64,000 nucleotides of DNA from Guptibacillus hwajinpoensis (GCF_029277305.1 NZ_CP119526.1), one strand, 5' to 3'; counted from the stretch's first letter, positions 50,783-58,836 are shown. The notes: generated from the sequence alone by a model not told the origin. Program-made: numbers and translations.

Positions 50783-51517
50783 CTTAAACTTAATTCCTGA
50801 TTCTTCTACTTTGCCGCCTTCTGTTGCTTCGACTAGGGTGTCGAGGGCTTTGTTTAGGACTTGTTTGTGTTGTTCTTTGTTACCTGGTTGTCCTACTGCG
50901 CTGCCGAATGGGAAGCGGTTGTAGAGGGAGCGAGGTACGTTGACGTATTCGCTGATTTCTTTTGACATTGTTAGGGCAATTGTAGGTATGCCGTGTTCTT
51001 CAAGTACGCGTGCGACCAGACCGGCCGACTGTTGACAGACTGGTCATGAAGGGACCAATAAGGCATAGTCTACGTTTTGTTGAAGAAGTTTCTTAGCTAC
51101 CTCTACTGCAGTAACGTTTTTAAGTGGGTGTGGTGTTGGGATGTATCCCATAAAGCTATAGTGTGTTTCAGCTAGTTCACCAATTCGACCCTCAGCTTGA
51201 AGTTCTTTCATGATGTCTAATGGGAACTGAACGTTTGGATCTTGTCTCACATTCGTTTGATCATAATGTTCATGTGCGAAAGAGACATCCTTAAGCTCAG
51301 TTTCGACTGGGATCTCCCGATATGAAGGGTCCCCCAATCCGTAATTATCATTAAAAGGTGGTTGTCCTTTTACGTAGATGCCACCAGTAGCAATAATGGC
51401 GCCTTTAGATTTACTTAAGTCTTTTGTAAAAGGTGTAAAAGGGGTAGTTTCATTCTTCTCATAACGAAAAGACGGTACCCAGTTTTGTTGAACGGCTTGC
51501 TCTACTTTTTCAATCAT
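50780..51517 (-). CDS. GrdB/PrdB-family reductase with in-frame TGA (selenoprotein)
   Basis: Read through the TGA at 51044-51046 this gives a 245-residue protein of the glycine/sarcosine/betaine/D-proline reductase selenoprotein B family. Upstream of TGA: VPSFRYEKNETTPFTPFTKD, GGIYVKGQPPFN, GDPSYREIP, AHEHYDQTN, YALLVPS. Downstream and in frame: PVCQQSAGLVARVLEEHGIP, then SRSLYNRFPFG-like RSLYNRFPFGSAVGQPG. The site reads U-P-V-C, a Sec-x-x-Cys redox pair where other bacilli have Cys-x-x-Cys. Both sides are intact, and a SECIS-like hairpin follows. The ATG at 51517 has GGAGG upstream. The TAG stop lies at the family B array edge. A nonsense mutation is the alternative. Confidence 0.82.
51012..51046 (-). 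promoter_or_regulatory. UGA codon and bacterial SECIS-like hairpin
   Basis: In the mRNA the UGA is followed after 21 bases by apical loop GGUCU, held by stem CGGCC/GGUCG. A single bulged U lies on the 5' side, then a G-C pair. A bulged U below a GGUC loop 16-37 bases after UGA is the recognition pattern of SelB in bacterial selenoprotein mRNAs such as E. coli fdhF. Confidence 0.65.
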
Positions 51518-51683
51518 GTTTACTCCTCCTTCCAATACTTTGTAGTGTACCTTACCGTTTTAGCATGTATGTATAAAAAACGAAAGTAAAACGTCTTAGC
51601 AAGCATAATTGTCCTTCTTCCTAAATACGATGAGTAGTAAACAAGGAAGGGGGACAGGCCGGTATGAAAAATAGAAGAAATGC

Positions 51684-51896
51684 TTGGAGATTATGATTGT
51701 GCGCTTCTTCATATTTCTAGTCGGTTTTGGACTCTCTGTTGCAGGTGGCGTTACCTTAATTCTTGAACTAAATTTAATTATTATTGGACATAGTCTCGTT
51801 GACTATTTCGTCTATATATCACAAACACCAGAGCTTTATTTATTTGCTTCTGGAATCATTGTTGTTTGGTTTAGTGTATATTGGCCACGCTTTTAA
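51684..51896 (+). CDS. Small membrane protein, 70 aa, unknown
   Basis: Short protein with two predicted spans (MIVRFFIFLVGFGLSVAGGV and LYLFASGIIVVWFSVYW). The start is uncertain: TTG at 51684 with a weak AGAAGAA site, or the ATG at 51693, which has GGAG too close. The stop at 51896 touches a family C element. No family recognised. Confidence 0.55.
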   Translation: MEIMIVRFFIFLVGFGLSVAGGVTLILELNLIIIGHSLVDYFVYISQTPELYLFASGIIVVWFSVYWPRF

Positions 51897-51898
51897 TT

Positions 51899-52098
51899 TA
51901 GGCTATGTTAATGAACAATGTTGATTTTTGGCTCATTTACGCCCTGTGGTGCCCATTCGCTTCGAGCAAATTCATTTGCTCAGGCGAATTGGCACCACAG
52001 GGCGACCTTTCAGCAGAGCTGAAAGGCGAGTGAAACTGAGGTTTCACTCGAATGAGCCAAAAATCGAGAAATCAACAATATGAGCTAACATAGCCTTA
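51899..52098. mobile_element. Family C nested palindrome element, long copy
   Basis: Terminal inverted repeats AGGCTATGTTA/TAACATAGCCT and inner TGTTGATTT...AAATCAACA, then TTTTTGGCTCATT/AATGAGCCAAAAA. Inside lie three further hairpins: CGCCCTGTGGTGCC/GGCACCACAGGGCG (51940-52004) with GAGCAAAT/ATTTGCTC at its tip, CCTTTCAGC/GCTGAAAGG (52006-52025), and CGAGTGAAAC/GTTTCACTCG (52027-52050). The second copy at 61593 lacks the first two. No protein is encoded. Confidence 0.82.
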
Positions 52099-52210
52099 AT
52101 TTAAGAAGAATTACCTTTTCTCCGCTAATGTCCCTTCCCGATATTTTGGATGACCATACCTTATACTGTAGGCAGTTATCTTGATGCCCATCAGGAAAGG
52201 GAGGAGAGAC

Positions 52211-52558
52211 ATGGAGAATTATGTTCCCATGCAAGGGATTTATCATAGTCCTTATCCAGGTACCAGAATATCTCATGAAATGAGACAGTATGCTCATCAA
52301 CGACCATTTCCAATCATAGGTGCTGCTTTTGCCGGTGGTCTTGCAGGAGGATTATTGGGAGCTCTTGTCATACCAGGGGTATATGGCGGTTTTGGCTATC
52401 CTGGAGGTGGGTATCCGCCTCCACCTCCACCAGGTTATGGAGGTGGATACCAGGGCTACGGACCTCAAGGGTACGGTGGATCAGGTGGTTACCCAGGATA
52501 TTATGGTGGACGTCCGCCTTACGGATCGAGCCCATATCCGTATAGAGAATTAGAATGA
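52211..52558 (+). CDS. Gly/Pro/Tyr-rich small protein with one membrane span
   Basis: Protein of 115 residues. The N terminus (MENYVPMQGIYHSPYPGTRI) is followed by a span rich in Gly and Ala (IIGAAFAGGLAGGLLGALVI). A low-complexity tail repeats Gly-Gly-Tyr-Pro (GGYPPPPPPGYGGGYQGYG). Similar tails occur in spore coat and surface proteins, but I cannot assign one. GGGAGGAG lies before the ATG at 52211. It has its own terminator. Confidence 0.7.
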   Translation: MENYVPMQGIYHSPYPGTRISHEMRQYAHQRPFPIIGAAFAGGLAGGLLGALVIPGVYGGFGYPGGGYPPPPPPGYGGGYQGYGPQGYGGSGGYPGYYGGRPPYGSSPYPYRELE

Positions 52559-52564
52559 AAATGC

Positions 52565-52596
52565 AAAAAGCAAAGGCTTAATCACCTTTGCTTTTT
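52565..52596 (+). terminator. Terminator of Gly-rich protein gene
   Basis: AAAAGCAAAGG and CCTTTGCTTTT form the stem with a CTTAATCA loop, then TATTTTG. Confidence 0.85.
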
Positions 52597-52604
52597 ATTT
52601 TGTT

Positions 52605-52716
52605 TTAGGCTCTTTTCTAAAAGATTGTTGCCTTTGAATCAATAATTGAATAAAACCCCCATTTAGCTGATTGGAGCGGAAATTACCCTAGAGCAACAAT
52701 ATCTACGAAAAGAGTT
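52605..52716 (+). repeat. Family A repeat, clean short form
   Basis: The best short copy: TTAGGCTCTTTTCTAAAAGA on the left, ATTGTTGC, TTAGCTGATTGGAGCGGAAA in the centre, GCAACAATATCTACGAAAAG on the right. It shows the 110-bp backbone into which the GC-rich cassette is added in long copies. It ends a few bases after the sodF stop. Confidence 0.85.
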
Positions 52717-52721
52717 TTGTT

Positions 52722-53567
52722 TTAAAACGGTTTCCATGTAATTGTTCGTGCTTTCTCAAACCGTTTGTTAACTTCCGGCCAGTTCACTATTTTCCACCAG
52801 TTGTCGATATATTGCTTTCGGTCATTCTCATATTGAAGATAATATGCATGTTCCCAAACATCAAGCGCGAGCAATGGGATCACGTCCCACTGACTTAAAT
52901 TCTGATGTTTCTCAGCCTGGAGAATTTCAAGTCTTCTCGAAACAGGAGACCAGACGAGAATAGCCCAACCTGATCCCTCCACTTTATTAGCGGCATTTGT
53001 AAATTGTTTTTTAAACTGATTAAAGCTACCAAAGCTTTTTGTGATTTCATTGACAACTGGCCCTTGAGGCTTTCCACCATCTGGACTCATGATTTCCCAG
53101 AAAAGTGTGTGAAGAAAATGACCTGCTCCGTTAAAAGCTAATTCTCGTTCCCAGTGTTTAATTAGTTCAAAGTTTTCTTTTTGTCGTGCTTCTTGTAATG
53201 CTACTTCTGCCTTATTTAAGCCATCAACATAGCTTTGATGATGGATGTCATGATGGAGTGTCATAATTCGTTCTGATATAGAAGGTTCAAGCGCGTTGTA
53301 AGCGTAAGGTAAGGGAGGAAGTGTGTGTCCTCCAATCGGAACGGTTTGTTGTACTCTAGAAGCAGCTTGAAAATCATCATATAATCTTTTGGCTTGAGTA
53401 TAAGCATCTTCATCTCTAACTCCTTGTGCATTTTCTAACTCATTAAGCCATTTTTCTGTATTAGAAAGTATTGGGTATTTTATGTGGTTCACAACTGAAC
53501 TCGATTGCACGTAATTTCGAAATGTGTAACCCCATGATATCAGCGCCTGAGTGCTATTTGTAACCAA
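52722..53567 (-). CDS. sodF: Superoxide dismutase, Fe/Mn family, SodF-like
   Basis: Enzyme of 281 residues converting superoxide to peroxide and oxygen. A helical N-terminal extension of about 80 residues, as in B. subtilis SodF (281 aa), precedes the SOD domain. Metal ligands are His in IMTLHHDIHHQSYV, His in GAGHFLHTLFW, and Asp and His in LALDVWEHAYYLQYE. Fe or Mn preference cannot be read. The start is TTG with AAGGGGG seven bases upstream. It is divergent from the PBP gene. Confidence 0.9.
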   Translation of the reverse strand: MVTNSTQALISWGYTFRNYVQSSSVVNHIKYPILSNTEKWLNELENAQGVRDEDAYTQAKRLYDDFQAASRVQQTVPIGGHTLPPLPYAYNALEPSISERIMTLHHDIHHQSYVDGLNKAEVALQEARQKENFELIKHWERELAFNGAGHFLHTLFWEIMSPDGGKPQGPVVNEITKSFGSFNQFKKQFTNAANKVEGSGWAILVWSPVSRRLEILQAEKHQNLSQWDVIPLLALDVWEHAYYLQYENDRKQYIDNWWKIVNWPEVNKRFEKARTITWKPF

Positions 53568-53701
53568 ACGTCATCCCCCTTTTTTAGACGTTATTACTAT
53601 ATGAGCGATGTTGATAAAATGTTTCTTCTGATCCTTAATGTTTTTAATATGCAATATTTGGGTATCACCACTCTATGGGATTTGAAATAAGGGGGATCAT
53701 T

Positions 53702-56566
53702 ATGGGGAAAAAAATAAATGATAACAGCAATGGAGAACGTCAAGGGAAGAGGAAGAATAAGAAGCATTTTGCACGTAACGTTCTACTATTTGCTGCTTTC
53801 TTAATGGTTTTTGTACTGTCATTCGGAAGTTATCAAACTTACGCTTATATAGATGATGCGCCAACACTTGATGCAAATAAATTGAGTCTGCCACAGTCGT
53901 CAACAATCTATGATGCAGAAGGAAACAAAATTCAAGATATTGTAGGGAAGGAGCATCGCAAAGTCGTCGCATTTGATGAGATACCTACAGAAGTAATCAA
54001 TGCGTTTATAGCAGTAGAAGACGTTAGATTCTTCGACCATAATGGTGTCGATATTAAACGTATTGGCGGAGCAGTAGTGGCAAACGTTAAAGATGGGTTT
54101 GGAGCTGAAGGTGCAAGTACCATCACTCAACAAGTTGTGAAAAACATGCTCCTTGAACCTGAGAAGACAATGAAACGTAAAGTACAAGAAGCCTATTTAG
54201 CTGTACAGCTAGAGAAAAAGTATTCCAAACAGGAAATTCTTAGCATGTACCTCAATAAAATTTACTTTGGGCAAGGTGCCTATGGTGTTGCAACGGCTGC
54301 TGATGTATATTTTAATAAATCACTAGATGAACTCACCACAGGAGAAGCCGCTCTTCTTGCCGGATTGCCTCAAAGGCCTTCAGGATACGATCCTTACAAA
54401 CACCCGGAGCTTGCAAATGATCGACGAGCAACGGTACTAGGTTTGATGAAGCAACATGGATTTATTTCTGAAAAGGAAAGAGAAAAAGAAGCATCTATAT
54501 CTGTACAAGAGATGATTGTTGAACAGAAAAAACAGCCGACAACAAATGATGCTTTTATTGATCAAGTTATTGCTGATTTAGAGAAAGCTGGCATTTCAGA
54601 AGAAGCGCTCTACTCAGGTGGTTTAGAAGTTTATACGACGTTAGATCAAGGCGCACAAGAAATTGTTGACAAAGCTTTGACTACTAATCGTGCTGTGACT
54701 TACCCAGATGAAGAATTTAGAGCGGGTATTTCACTTTTAGATACTCAAACAGGAGCAATCAGAGCAATCGGTGGAAATCGTCAAACAGGTGAAAATGATG
54801 TCCAAAAAGGGTTTAATTATGCAACGCAATTAGAGCGATCACCTGGATCGACAATTAAACCTATCCTTGATTATGCACCTGGAATAGAGAAACACAAGTG
54901 GTCAACAAATAAGCAATTTGTCGATGAAGAGCTTGAGCTTAATGGGAAAGAGTTTAGCAATTGGAACGATGAATTCCAGGGTAGCGTCTCAATCCGTGAA
55001 GCTTTAAAGTGGTCTTATAACATTCCAGCAATTAAAGCATTTATGGAAGTCGGAGGTAAAGAGGCACAGGCTTTTGCAAAAGATCTAGGAATTTCAATTG
55101 ATCAAACCTATCCAGCTTATGCAATTGGAGGATTTGCAAAAGGTATTTCTCCGCTTCAGCTTTCAGGAGCATATGCAGCATTCGGATCAGGCGGTACGTT
55201 CCATGAACCATATAGTGTAGAAAAAGTAGTCTATCCAAATGGAAAAGAACTTGCACTAACATCTGAATCTAATCGTGTGATGAACGAAGGTACTGCCTAT
55301 ATGATTACGGATATGCTACGGACGGTTGTACAAGAAGGAACGGGTATGCAAGCCGGTGTAAATGGACTCGACATTGCTGGTAAAACAGGAACAACCAATC
55401 TACCAGAAGGAATCAATGGTGATGGTACTTCTGATGCGTGGTTCTCTGGCTACACGACGAACTACACAGCAGCGGTTTGGACAGGCTATGATCAAACAAC
55501 ACAAGAGAGCTATATTCGTAAGAAAGATGATGATATAGCTAAGCTTCTTTTCAAACATGTCATTAGTAAGGTTTCAGAAGGAAAAGAAACGAATTCATTC
55601 GAAAAACCAGAATCTGTTGTTGAATTAAAAATAGACAAAAATACTGGGTTACGTGCGAACGGTCAAACATCCTCTAGCGATATCATTAAAGAACTATATT
55701 TTAAAGGTGAAGAACCGAAAAAGGCAGTAATTCCAGAACCTAAGAAGCCGGAACCTGTAAAAGAAGATAACAGAAATGACTCTAACAATTCAGAAGCGGA
55801 TAAGAAACCTACTTCTAATCAACCAGCAAACGAAGAAGAATCCGATAAGAAAGATTCGACTAAAGAAGATAACAATGTAGACCAGGTAGAAGAAAATGCT
55901 GACAACAATGAACCTAAGAAAGAACCTAAAGAGGAAAAGAAAGAAGAACCGTCAGAATCTAACAAAGAACAAGAACCAGCAAAAGAAGAACCCGTAGAAG
56001 AAGAGCCTCAATCGACTGATGATCCTGCAGAAGAGCAAGAAAGTGACCAGGGAACTGAAGAAGATAACTCTAGTAATTCAGACAACGATAGCACAGGGAA
56101 CTCTGACACTAACGGAGGCACAAGTGAAGGAAACGCCGACAATAGTGGCGACTCTGGTGAAAATGAAGAAGAATCTAATACAGGCAGTAGCAATGGTAAC
56201 TCTTCTAACACCGGTGGAAATGAGACTGGCGAAACAAATGAAGATAACACTAGTGATGAGGATAATGGGAATAACGCTAGTGAAGAGAGTAATGCGAGTG
56301 AAGAAAGCAATTCAGATAGTGGTACTACTAACGGAAACAACAATCAGAACAGCAGTGGCAATACCAATAATAATGGAAGTAATGAAAACAACGAAACGCA
56401 GGGCTCTAATGCTGAAAATGATGAGAATCAAGATAGCTCTGAAGAAACCAATAAAGAATCTAATGATTCTTCCACGAGTAACGTTAAGAAATCTGGAAAC
56501 AATAATGATTCGTCACAAGGCGAAGATGAGACTACTCAAAAGCAGAAAAGCAATGATAATGAGTAG
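53702..56566 (+). CDS. Class A penicillin-binding protein (PBP1A family) with long acidic tail
   Basis: Bifunctional peptidoglycan synthase of 954 residues. A basic start and one span (LLFAAFLMVFVLSFGSYQ) precede the GT51 glycosyltransferase domain (AVEDVRFFDHNGVD, GASTITQQVVKNML, KYSKQEILSMYLNKIYFGQG). The transpeptidase domain has SPGSTIKP (catalytic Ser), SYN and GKTGTT. The last 260 or so residues are almost only Asn, Ser, Glu, Asp, Lys, Gly and Thr, and probably lie in or beyond the wall. GGGGG lies before the ATG at 53702. It resembles PonA, whose tail is shorter. Confidence 0.9.
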   Translation: MGKKINDNSNGERQGKRKNKKHFARNVLLFAAFLMVFVLSFGSYQTYAYIDDAPTLDANKLSLPQSSTIYDAEGNKIQDIVGKEHRKVVAFDEIPTEVINAFIAVEDVRFFDHNGVDIKRIGGAVVANVKDGFGAEGASTITQQVVKNMLLEPEKTMKRKVQEAYLAVQLEKKYSKQEILSMYLNKIYFGQGAYGVATAADVYFNKSLDELTTGEAALLAGLPQRPSGYDPYKHPELANDRRATVLGLMKQHGFISEKEREKEASISVQEMIVEQKKQPTTNDAFIDQVIADLEKAGISEEALYSGGLEVYTTLDQGAQEIVDKALTTNRAVTYPDEEFRAGISLLDTQTGAIRAIGGNRQTGENDVQKGFNYATQLERSPGSTIKPILDYAPGIEKHKWSTNKQFVDEELELNGKEFSNWNDEFQGSVSIREALKWSYNIPAIKAFMEVGGKEAQAFAKDLGISIDQTYPAYAIGGFAKGISPLQLSGAYAAFGSGGTFHEPYSVEKVVYPNGKELALTSESNRVMNEGTAYMITDMLRTVVQEGTGMQAGVNGLDIAGKTGTTNLPEGINGDGTSDAWFSGYTTNYTAAVWTGYDQTTQESYIRKKDDDIAKLLFKHVISKVSEGKETNSFEKPESVVELKIDKNTGLRANGQTSSSDIIKELYFKGEEPKKAVIPEPKKPEPVKEDNRNDSNNSEADKKPTSNQPANEEESDKKDSTKEDNNVDQVEENADNNEPKKEPKEEKKEEPSESNKEQEPAKEEPVEEEPQSTDDPAEEQESDQGTEEDNSSNSDNDSTGNSDTNGGTSEGNADNSGDSGENEEESNTGSSNGNSSNTGGNETGETNEDNTSDEDNGNNASEESNASEESNSDSGTTNGNNNQNSSGNTNNNGSNENNETQGSNAENDENQDSSEETNKESNDSSTSNVKKSGNNNDSSQGEDETTQKQKSNDNE

Positions 56567-56593
56567 TCTTCCTACCTTGCTTTTCGTTCATAT

Positions 56594-56633
56594 CACATAG
56601 AAAGAGCCGCCATTTGGCGGCTCTTTCTATGTG
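56594..56633. terminator. Bidirectional terminator between PBP and gerP genes
   Basis: CACATAGAAAGAGCCGCC and its exact complement form an 18-bp stem with an ATTT loop. It overlaps the last codons of the minus-strand gerPB. Confidence 0.85.
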
Positions 56634-56836
56634 GGTGGCGCTAATGGTACGTAAGGAGTTATCTCACCTTGTGTAGCTTCTAGTTCAGGAGCAGGTTCCG
56701 TGTAAGCACCAGTATTATATAAATTTGAAAGTGGCTTAATAATACCTGCGCTACCAATTTGCAGGACTGAAGAATTCGAAATTCCTTCGACTCTTAGCTG
56801 ATGAATAACGATGTTTTGATTCACAAAGAAATTCAC
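56627..56836 (-). CDS. gerPB: Spore germination protein GerPB
   Basis: A 69-residue protein (MNFFVNQNIVIHQLRVEGIS..., NSSVLQIGSAGIIKPLSNLY, NTGAYTEPAPE) matching GerPB. GerP proteins let germinants cross the spore coat. Here it is the last gene of the cluster, whereas the usual order is A-B-C-D-E-F. It starts 14 bases after the gerPF-like gene. The 3' end lies inside the terminator. Confidence 0.85.
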   Translation of the reverse strand: MNFFVNQNIVIHQLRVEGISNSSVLQIGSAGIIKPLSNLYNTGAYTEPAPELEATQGEITPYVPLAPPT

Positions 56837-56850
56837 GAATCTTCAGCTCC

Positions 56851-57066
56851 CTAATTGTTTGCAGTGATATCTTGATCTGCGAGGTCAGGATCAAGTGAGT
56901 TGGTTAAACTGAATCCGTTGTTTACGATATGAAAGTCACCTGTATTAAAACCACCTGAACCAGCGTATGTTTTTGAAGTTGATTTAGGTGTCGTATTAAA
57001 ACTATCCCCAAAGTTGACGACGCCGCCTGCACTGTTAATTTTGACTGGTCCTACTATTGAAGGCAT
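56851..57066 (-). CDS. gerPF: GerPA/GerPF family protein, probably GerPF
   Basis: A 71-residue member of the GerPA/GerPF family (MPSIVGPVKINSAGGVVNFG..., DSFNTTPKSTSKTYAGSGGF, then SLDPDLADQDI). A and F are paralogues. The GGVVNFGDSF-KSTSKT form and its place after gerPE favour F, but adjacency to gerPB would favour A. A SigK-like promoter lies 34 bases upstream. Confidence 0.7.
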   Translation of the reverse strand: MPSIVGPVKINSAGGVVNFGDSFNTTPKSTSKTYAGSGGFNTGDFHIVNNGFSLTNSLDPDLADQDITANN

Positions 57067-57099
57067 GATTGAACATCCTTTGCAATGATCGTGATACCG

Positions 57100-57127
57100 T
57101 ATTGTATGAGTGGTGGGGGGGTTTTGT
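57100..57127 (-). promoter_or_regulatory. SigK-type promoter before gerPF/gerPB
   Basis: On the minus strand AC (57126-57127), 17 bases, CATACAATA (57100-57108), matching the SigK consensus AC-N15-17-CATAnnnTA. Confidence 0.65.
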
Positions 57128-57132
57128 TCTCA

Positions 57133-57522
57133 TTATTCATTTCCTTCATTAGGGTCAGTAAAAAACTCTCGTATATTTTTAACTCGTGATTCTGCTTGGA
57201 TCGTTCTTGTAGAGCCTACATGGACCACTCCTGAAGCTGCAACCCCTAGTACTTGAATACTGTTTACTTTAATAACAGGATTTTCGTGGACTGTCACATG
57301 GTTAATGGCTTCCGTTAGTAATGGGGTTGGCAGAGACTGACTATAAAGAGAAAAAGAAGAGAGGTCTTCATATTCATTTCCTTTGAAAATAGGCTGTTCT
57401 CTTTGTATAGCAAAAATTTTGGTTTCTGGTGTGATTTGATTACTGTCTCCAATTTGTACTGTTCCAGAGCTATCAACAGACAATATGTTCATCCAGTTAA
57501 CTAAAGAAGAGCGACTATGCAT
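57133..57522 (-). CDS. gerPE: Spore germination protein GerPE
   Basis: Protein of about 129 residues. It starts MHSRSSLVNWMNILSVDSSG and has two GxVxxGD-type beta units (GTVQIGDSNQITP and GVVHVGSTRTIQA), typical of GerPE. The ATG at 57522 begins one base after the gerPD stop codon (TAA-T-ATG). The TTG at 57543 is in frame but inside gerPD. Confidence 0.8.
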   Translation of the reverse strand: MHSRSSLVNWMNILSVDSSGTVQIGDSNQITPETKIFAIQREQPIFKGNEYEDLSSFSLYSQSLPTPLLTEAINHVTVHENPVIKVNSIQVLGVAASGVVHVGSTRTIQAESRVKNIREFFTDPNEGNE

Positions 57523-57523
57523 A

Positions 57524-57700
57524 TTAAGATGCAATCGGTACAAATGGTCTGGTTATAATTAAGGATTCTGGAGGAGTATCAAAGATGGAAGAACATGCAA
57601 TCGATTCTGTATCGCCTACAAGTAAGACCGAAGAACTTGCTACTGCAGTTACCGTAATATTACCAACCGAGAGGCCTCTGTTTATGACAGTGTAGTTCAT
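57524..57700 (-). CDS. gerPD: Spore germination protein GerPD
   Basis: A 58-residue protein (MNYTVINRGLSVGNITVTAV..., SSSVLLVGDTESIACSSIF, ending PFVPIAS), exactly the length of B. subtilis GerPD. The start overlaps the gerPC stop by ATGA. It is below the usual ORF-length cut-off. Confidence 0.85.
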   Translation of the reverse strand: MNYTVINRGLSVGNITVTAVASSSVLLVGDTESIACSSIFDTPPESLIITRPFVPIAS

Positions 57701-58305
57701 GATGAATCCGTCCTTTTAGGTAAATTTTTAATAAATGCTTCCATTCCATTCACAATATCTCGTTTTAACTTTTGTTCTATTTCTTCTGACAATTCTTGCG
57801 GTGACGCATTAGGAGTACGTTCTTTTTGCTGATTAAGATAATAATTAATACGCTGATCAAGCTGCTTTTGAATATCATTTAAAATAAAATGACGATACGG
57901 GTCATCAAGAGGATAATTGTACTTTTGTTCTAATTCACCCAACTGTTTTAACGCGCCGTTTTGCATATATGAATTAACATTCTGTTGAATGGATTGAATC
58001 GTCTCAGGCGCAAGAGAAGAAGGATTCATTCCATTTGTTCCATTCACGGTGAAATCTTCAAGCATATCTGCTCCGCCATTCGGCGTTAGTCCAATATTGA
58101 GTGTTCCGTCAAGGCGTTCTATCTTTAGTTGATCAAACTTGTATTCAATCTTTTCAATGTTTGTTTTAGGTGCCTTTGATAATTGATCATAATTGTCCTT
58201 TAAATCATCTACCATATCTTCAAGCATTTTGATCCGATGGTTTTGTTGTTCAATGTGTTGTTGTATCCGCTGCAGGATGCCGTAGATGTTATCGTTTGGA
58301 TACAT
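57697..58305 (-). CDS. gerPC: Spore germination protein GerPC
   Basis: Protein of 202 residues with an N-terminal coiled coil (ILQRIQQHIEQQNHRIKMLE, DMVDDLKDNYDQLSK). The GerPC-specific middle is IEKIEYKFDQLKIERLDGTL followed by NIGLTPNGG. The C terminus is helical. Length matches B. subtilis GerPC (205). It has its own SigK-like promoter, and its last bases overlap gerPD. Confidence 0.88.
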   Translation of the reverse strand: MYPNDNIYGILQRIQQHIEQQNHRIKMLEDMVDDLKDNYDQLSKAPKTNIEKIEYKFDQLKIERLDGTLNIGLTPNGGADMLEDFTVNGTNGMNPSSLAPETIQSIQQNVNSYMQNGALKQLGELEQKYNYPLDDPYRHFILNDIQKQLDQRINYYLNQQKERTPNASPQELSEEIEQKLKRDIVNGMEAFIKNLPKRTDSS

Positions 58306-58338
58306 TGACCATCAACTCCCGTATCAAAATGTATATAG

Positions 58339-58366
58339 TACTGTATGCGGGAGAGTAAAAGTAGGT
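58339..58366 (-). promoter_or_regulatory. SigK-type promoter before gerPC
   Basis: On the minus strand AC (58365-58366), 17 bases, CATACAGTA (58339-58347). Confidence 0.65.
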
Positions 58367-58376
58367 GAATGCCCTG

Positions 58377-58598
58377 TTAGATGTTTGCCACTACATTTTG
58401 ATCAGCGACATCACTGTCATTTACGTTTGTTACACTATATGAACTACTCACATTAAGGCCATTACCAGTATTAAATGATCCTGCACCAGCAAAGGTTCGA
58501 ACAGCGCTTGTAGGAGACACAATAAACACATCACCGACGTGAAAGACACCACTGCTTCCGATTGAGTTTACTTTGATTGCTCCAACTAGTGCCGGCAT
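58377..58598 (-). CDS. gerPA: GerPA/GerPF family protein, probably GerPA
   Basis: A 73-residue GerPA/GerPF family protein (MPALVGAIKVNSIGSSGVFH..., VGDVFIVSPTSAVRTFAGAG, NDSDVADQNVVANI). Its place at the head of the cluster and the GSSGVFHVGDV form favour GerPA. AAGGATG lies before the ATG. A SigK promoter is upstream. gerPB, normally next, is missing here and found at 56627. Confidence 0.75.
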   Translation of the reverse strand: MPALVGAIKVNSIGSSGVFHVGDVFIVSPTSAVRTFAGAGSFNTGNGLNVSSSYSVTNVNDSDVADQNVVANI

Positions 58599-58631
58599 GT
58601 TTTCACATCCTTTTTAACAGTATTCTTGTAT

Positions 58632-58658
58632 TACTGTATGCGGGATAGTAGCGTATGT
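58632..58658 (-). promoter_or_regulatory. SigK-type promoter of the gerP cluster
   Basis: On the minus strand AC (58657-58658), 16 bases, CATACAGTA (58632-58640), close to the SigK consensus used for late mother-cell coat genes. Confidence 0.7.
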
Positions 58659-58836
58659 TCGAGCGTTCAAGGAATGGTAAACTTTCAAAGTAAGGTCAAT
58701 GCAAGGTGAGTTATAAATTCGGAAACAGATCTTATATAGATCTGTTTTTTACTTCAATTGAAATTATATGAATAATTACTATCACTCTGTAAAAAAATAG
58801 GCAGGTCTTTCAATAAAATAGAAAGGTAGTGATGGA

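Noticed and set aside
51044..51046. Simple nonsense mutation splitting the reductase gene
   Set aside because: Possible, but the exact Sec-x-x-Cys position, intact sequence on both sides and SECIS-like hairpin make selenocysteine more likely.
56008..56600. Leu/Ser-rich antisense and Thr/Ile/Lys-rich shifted ORFs in the PBP tail
   Set aside because: They are shadows of the low-complexity acidic tail of the PBP.
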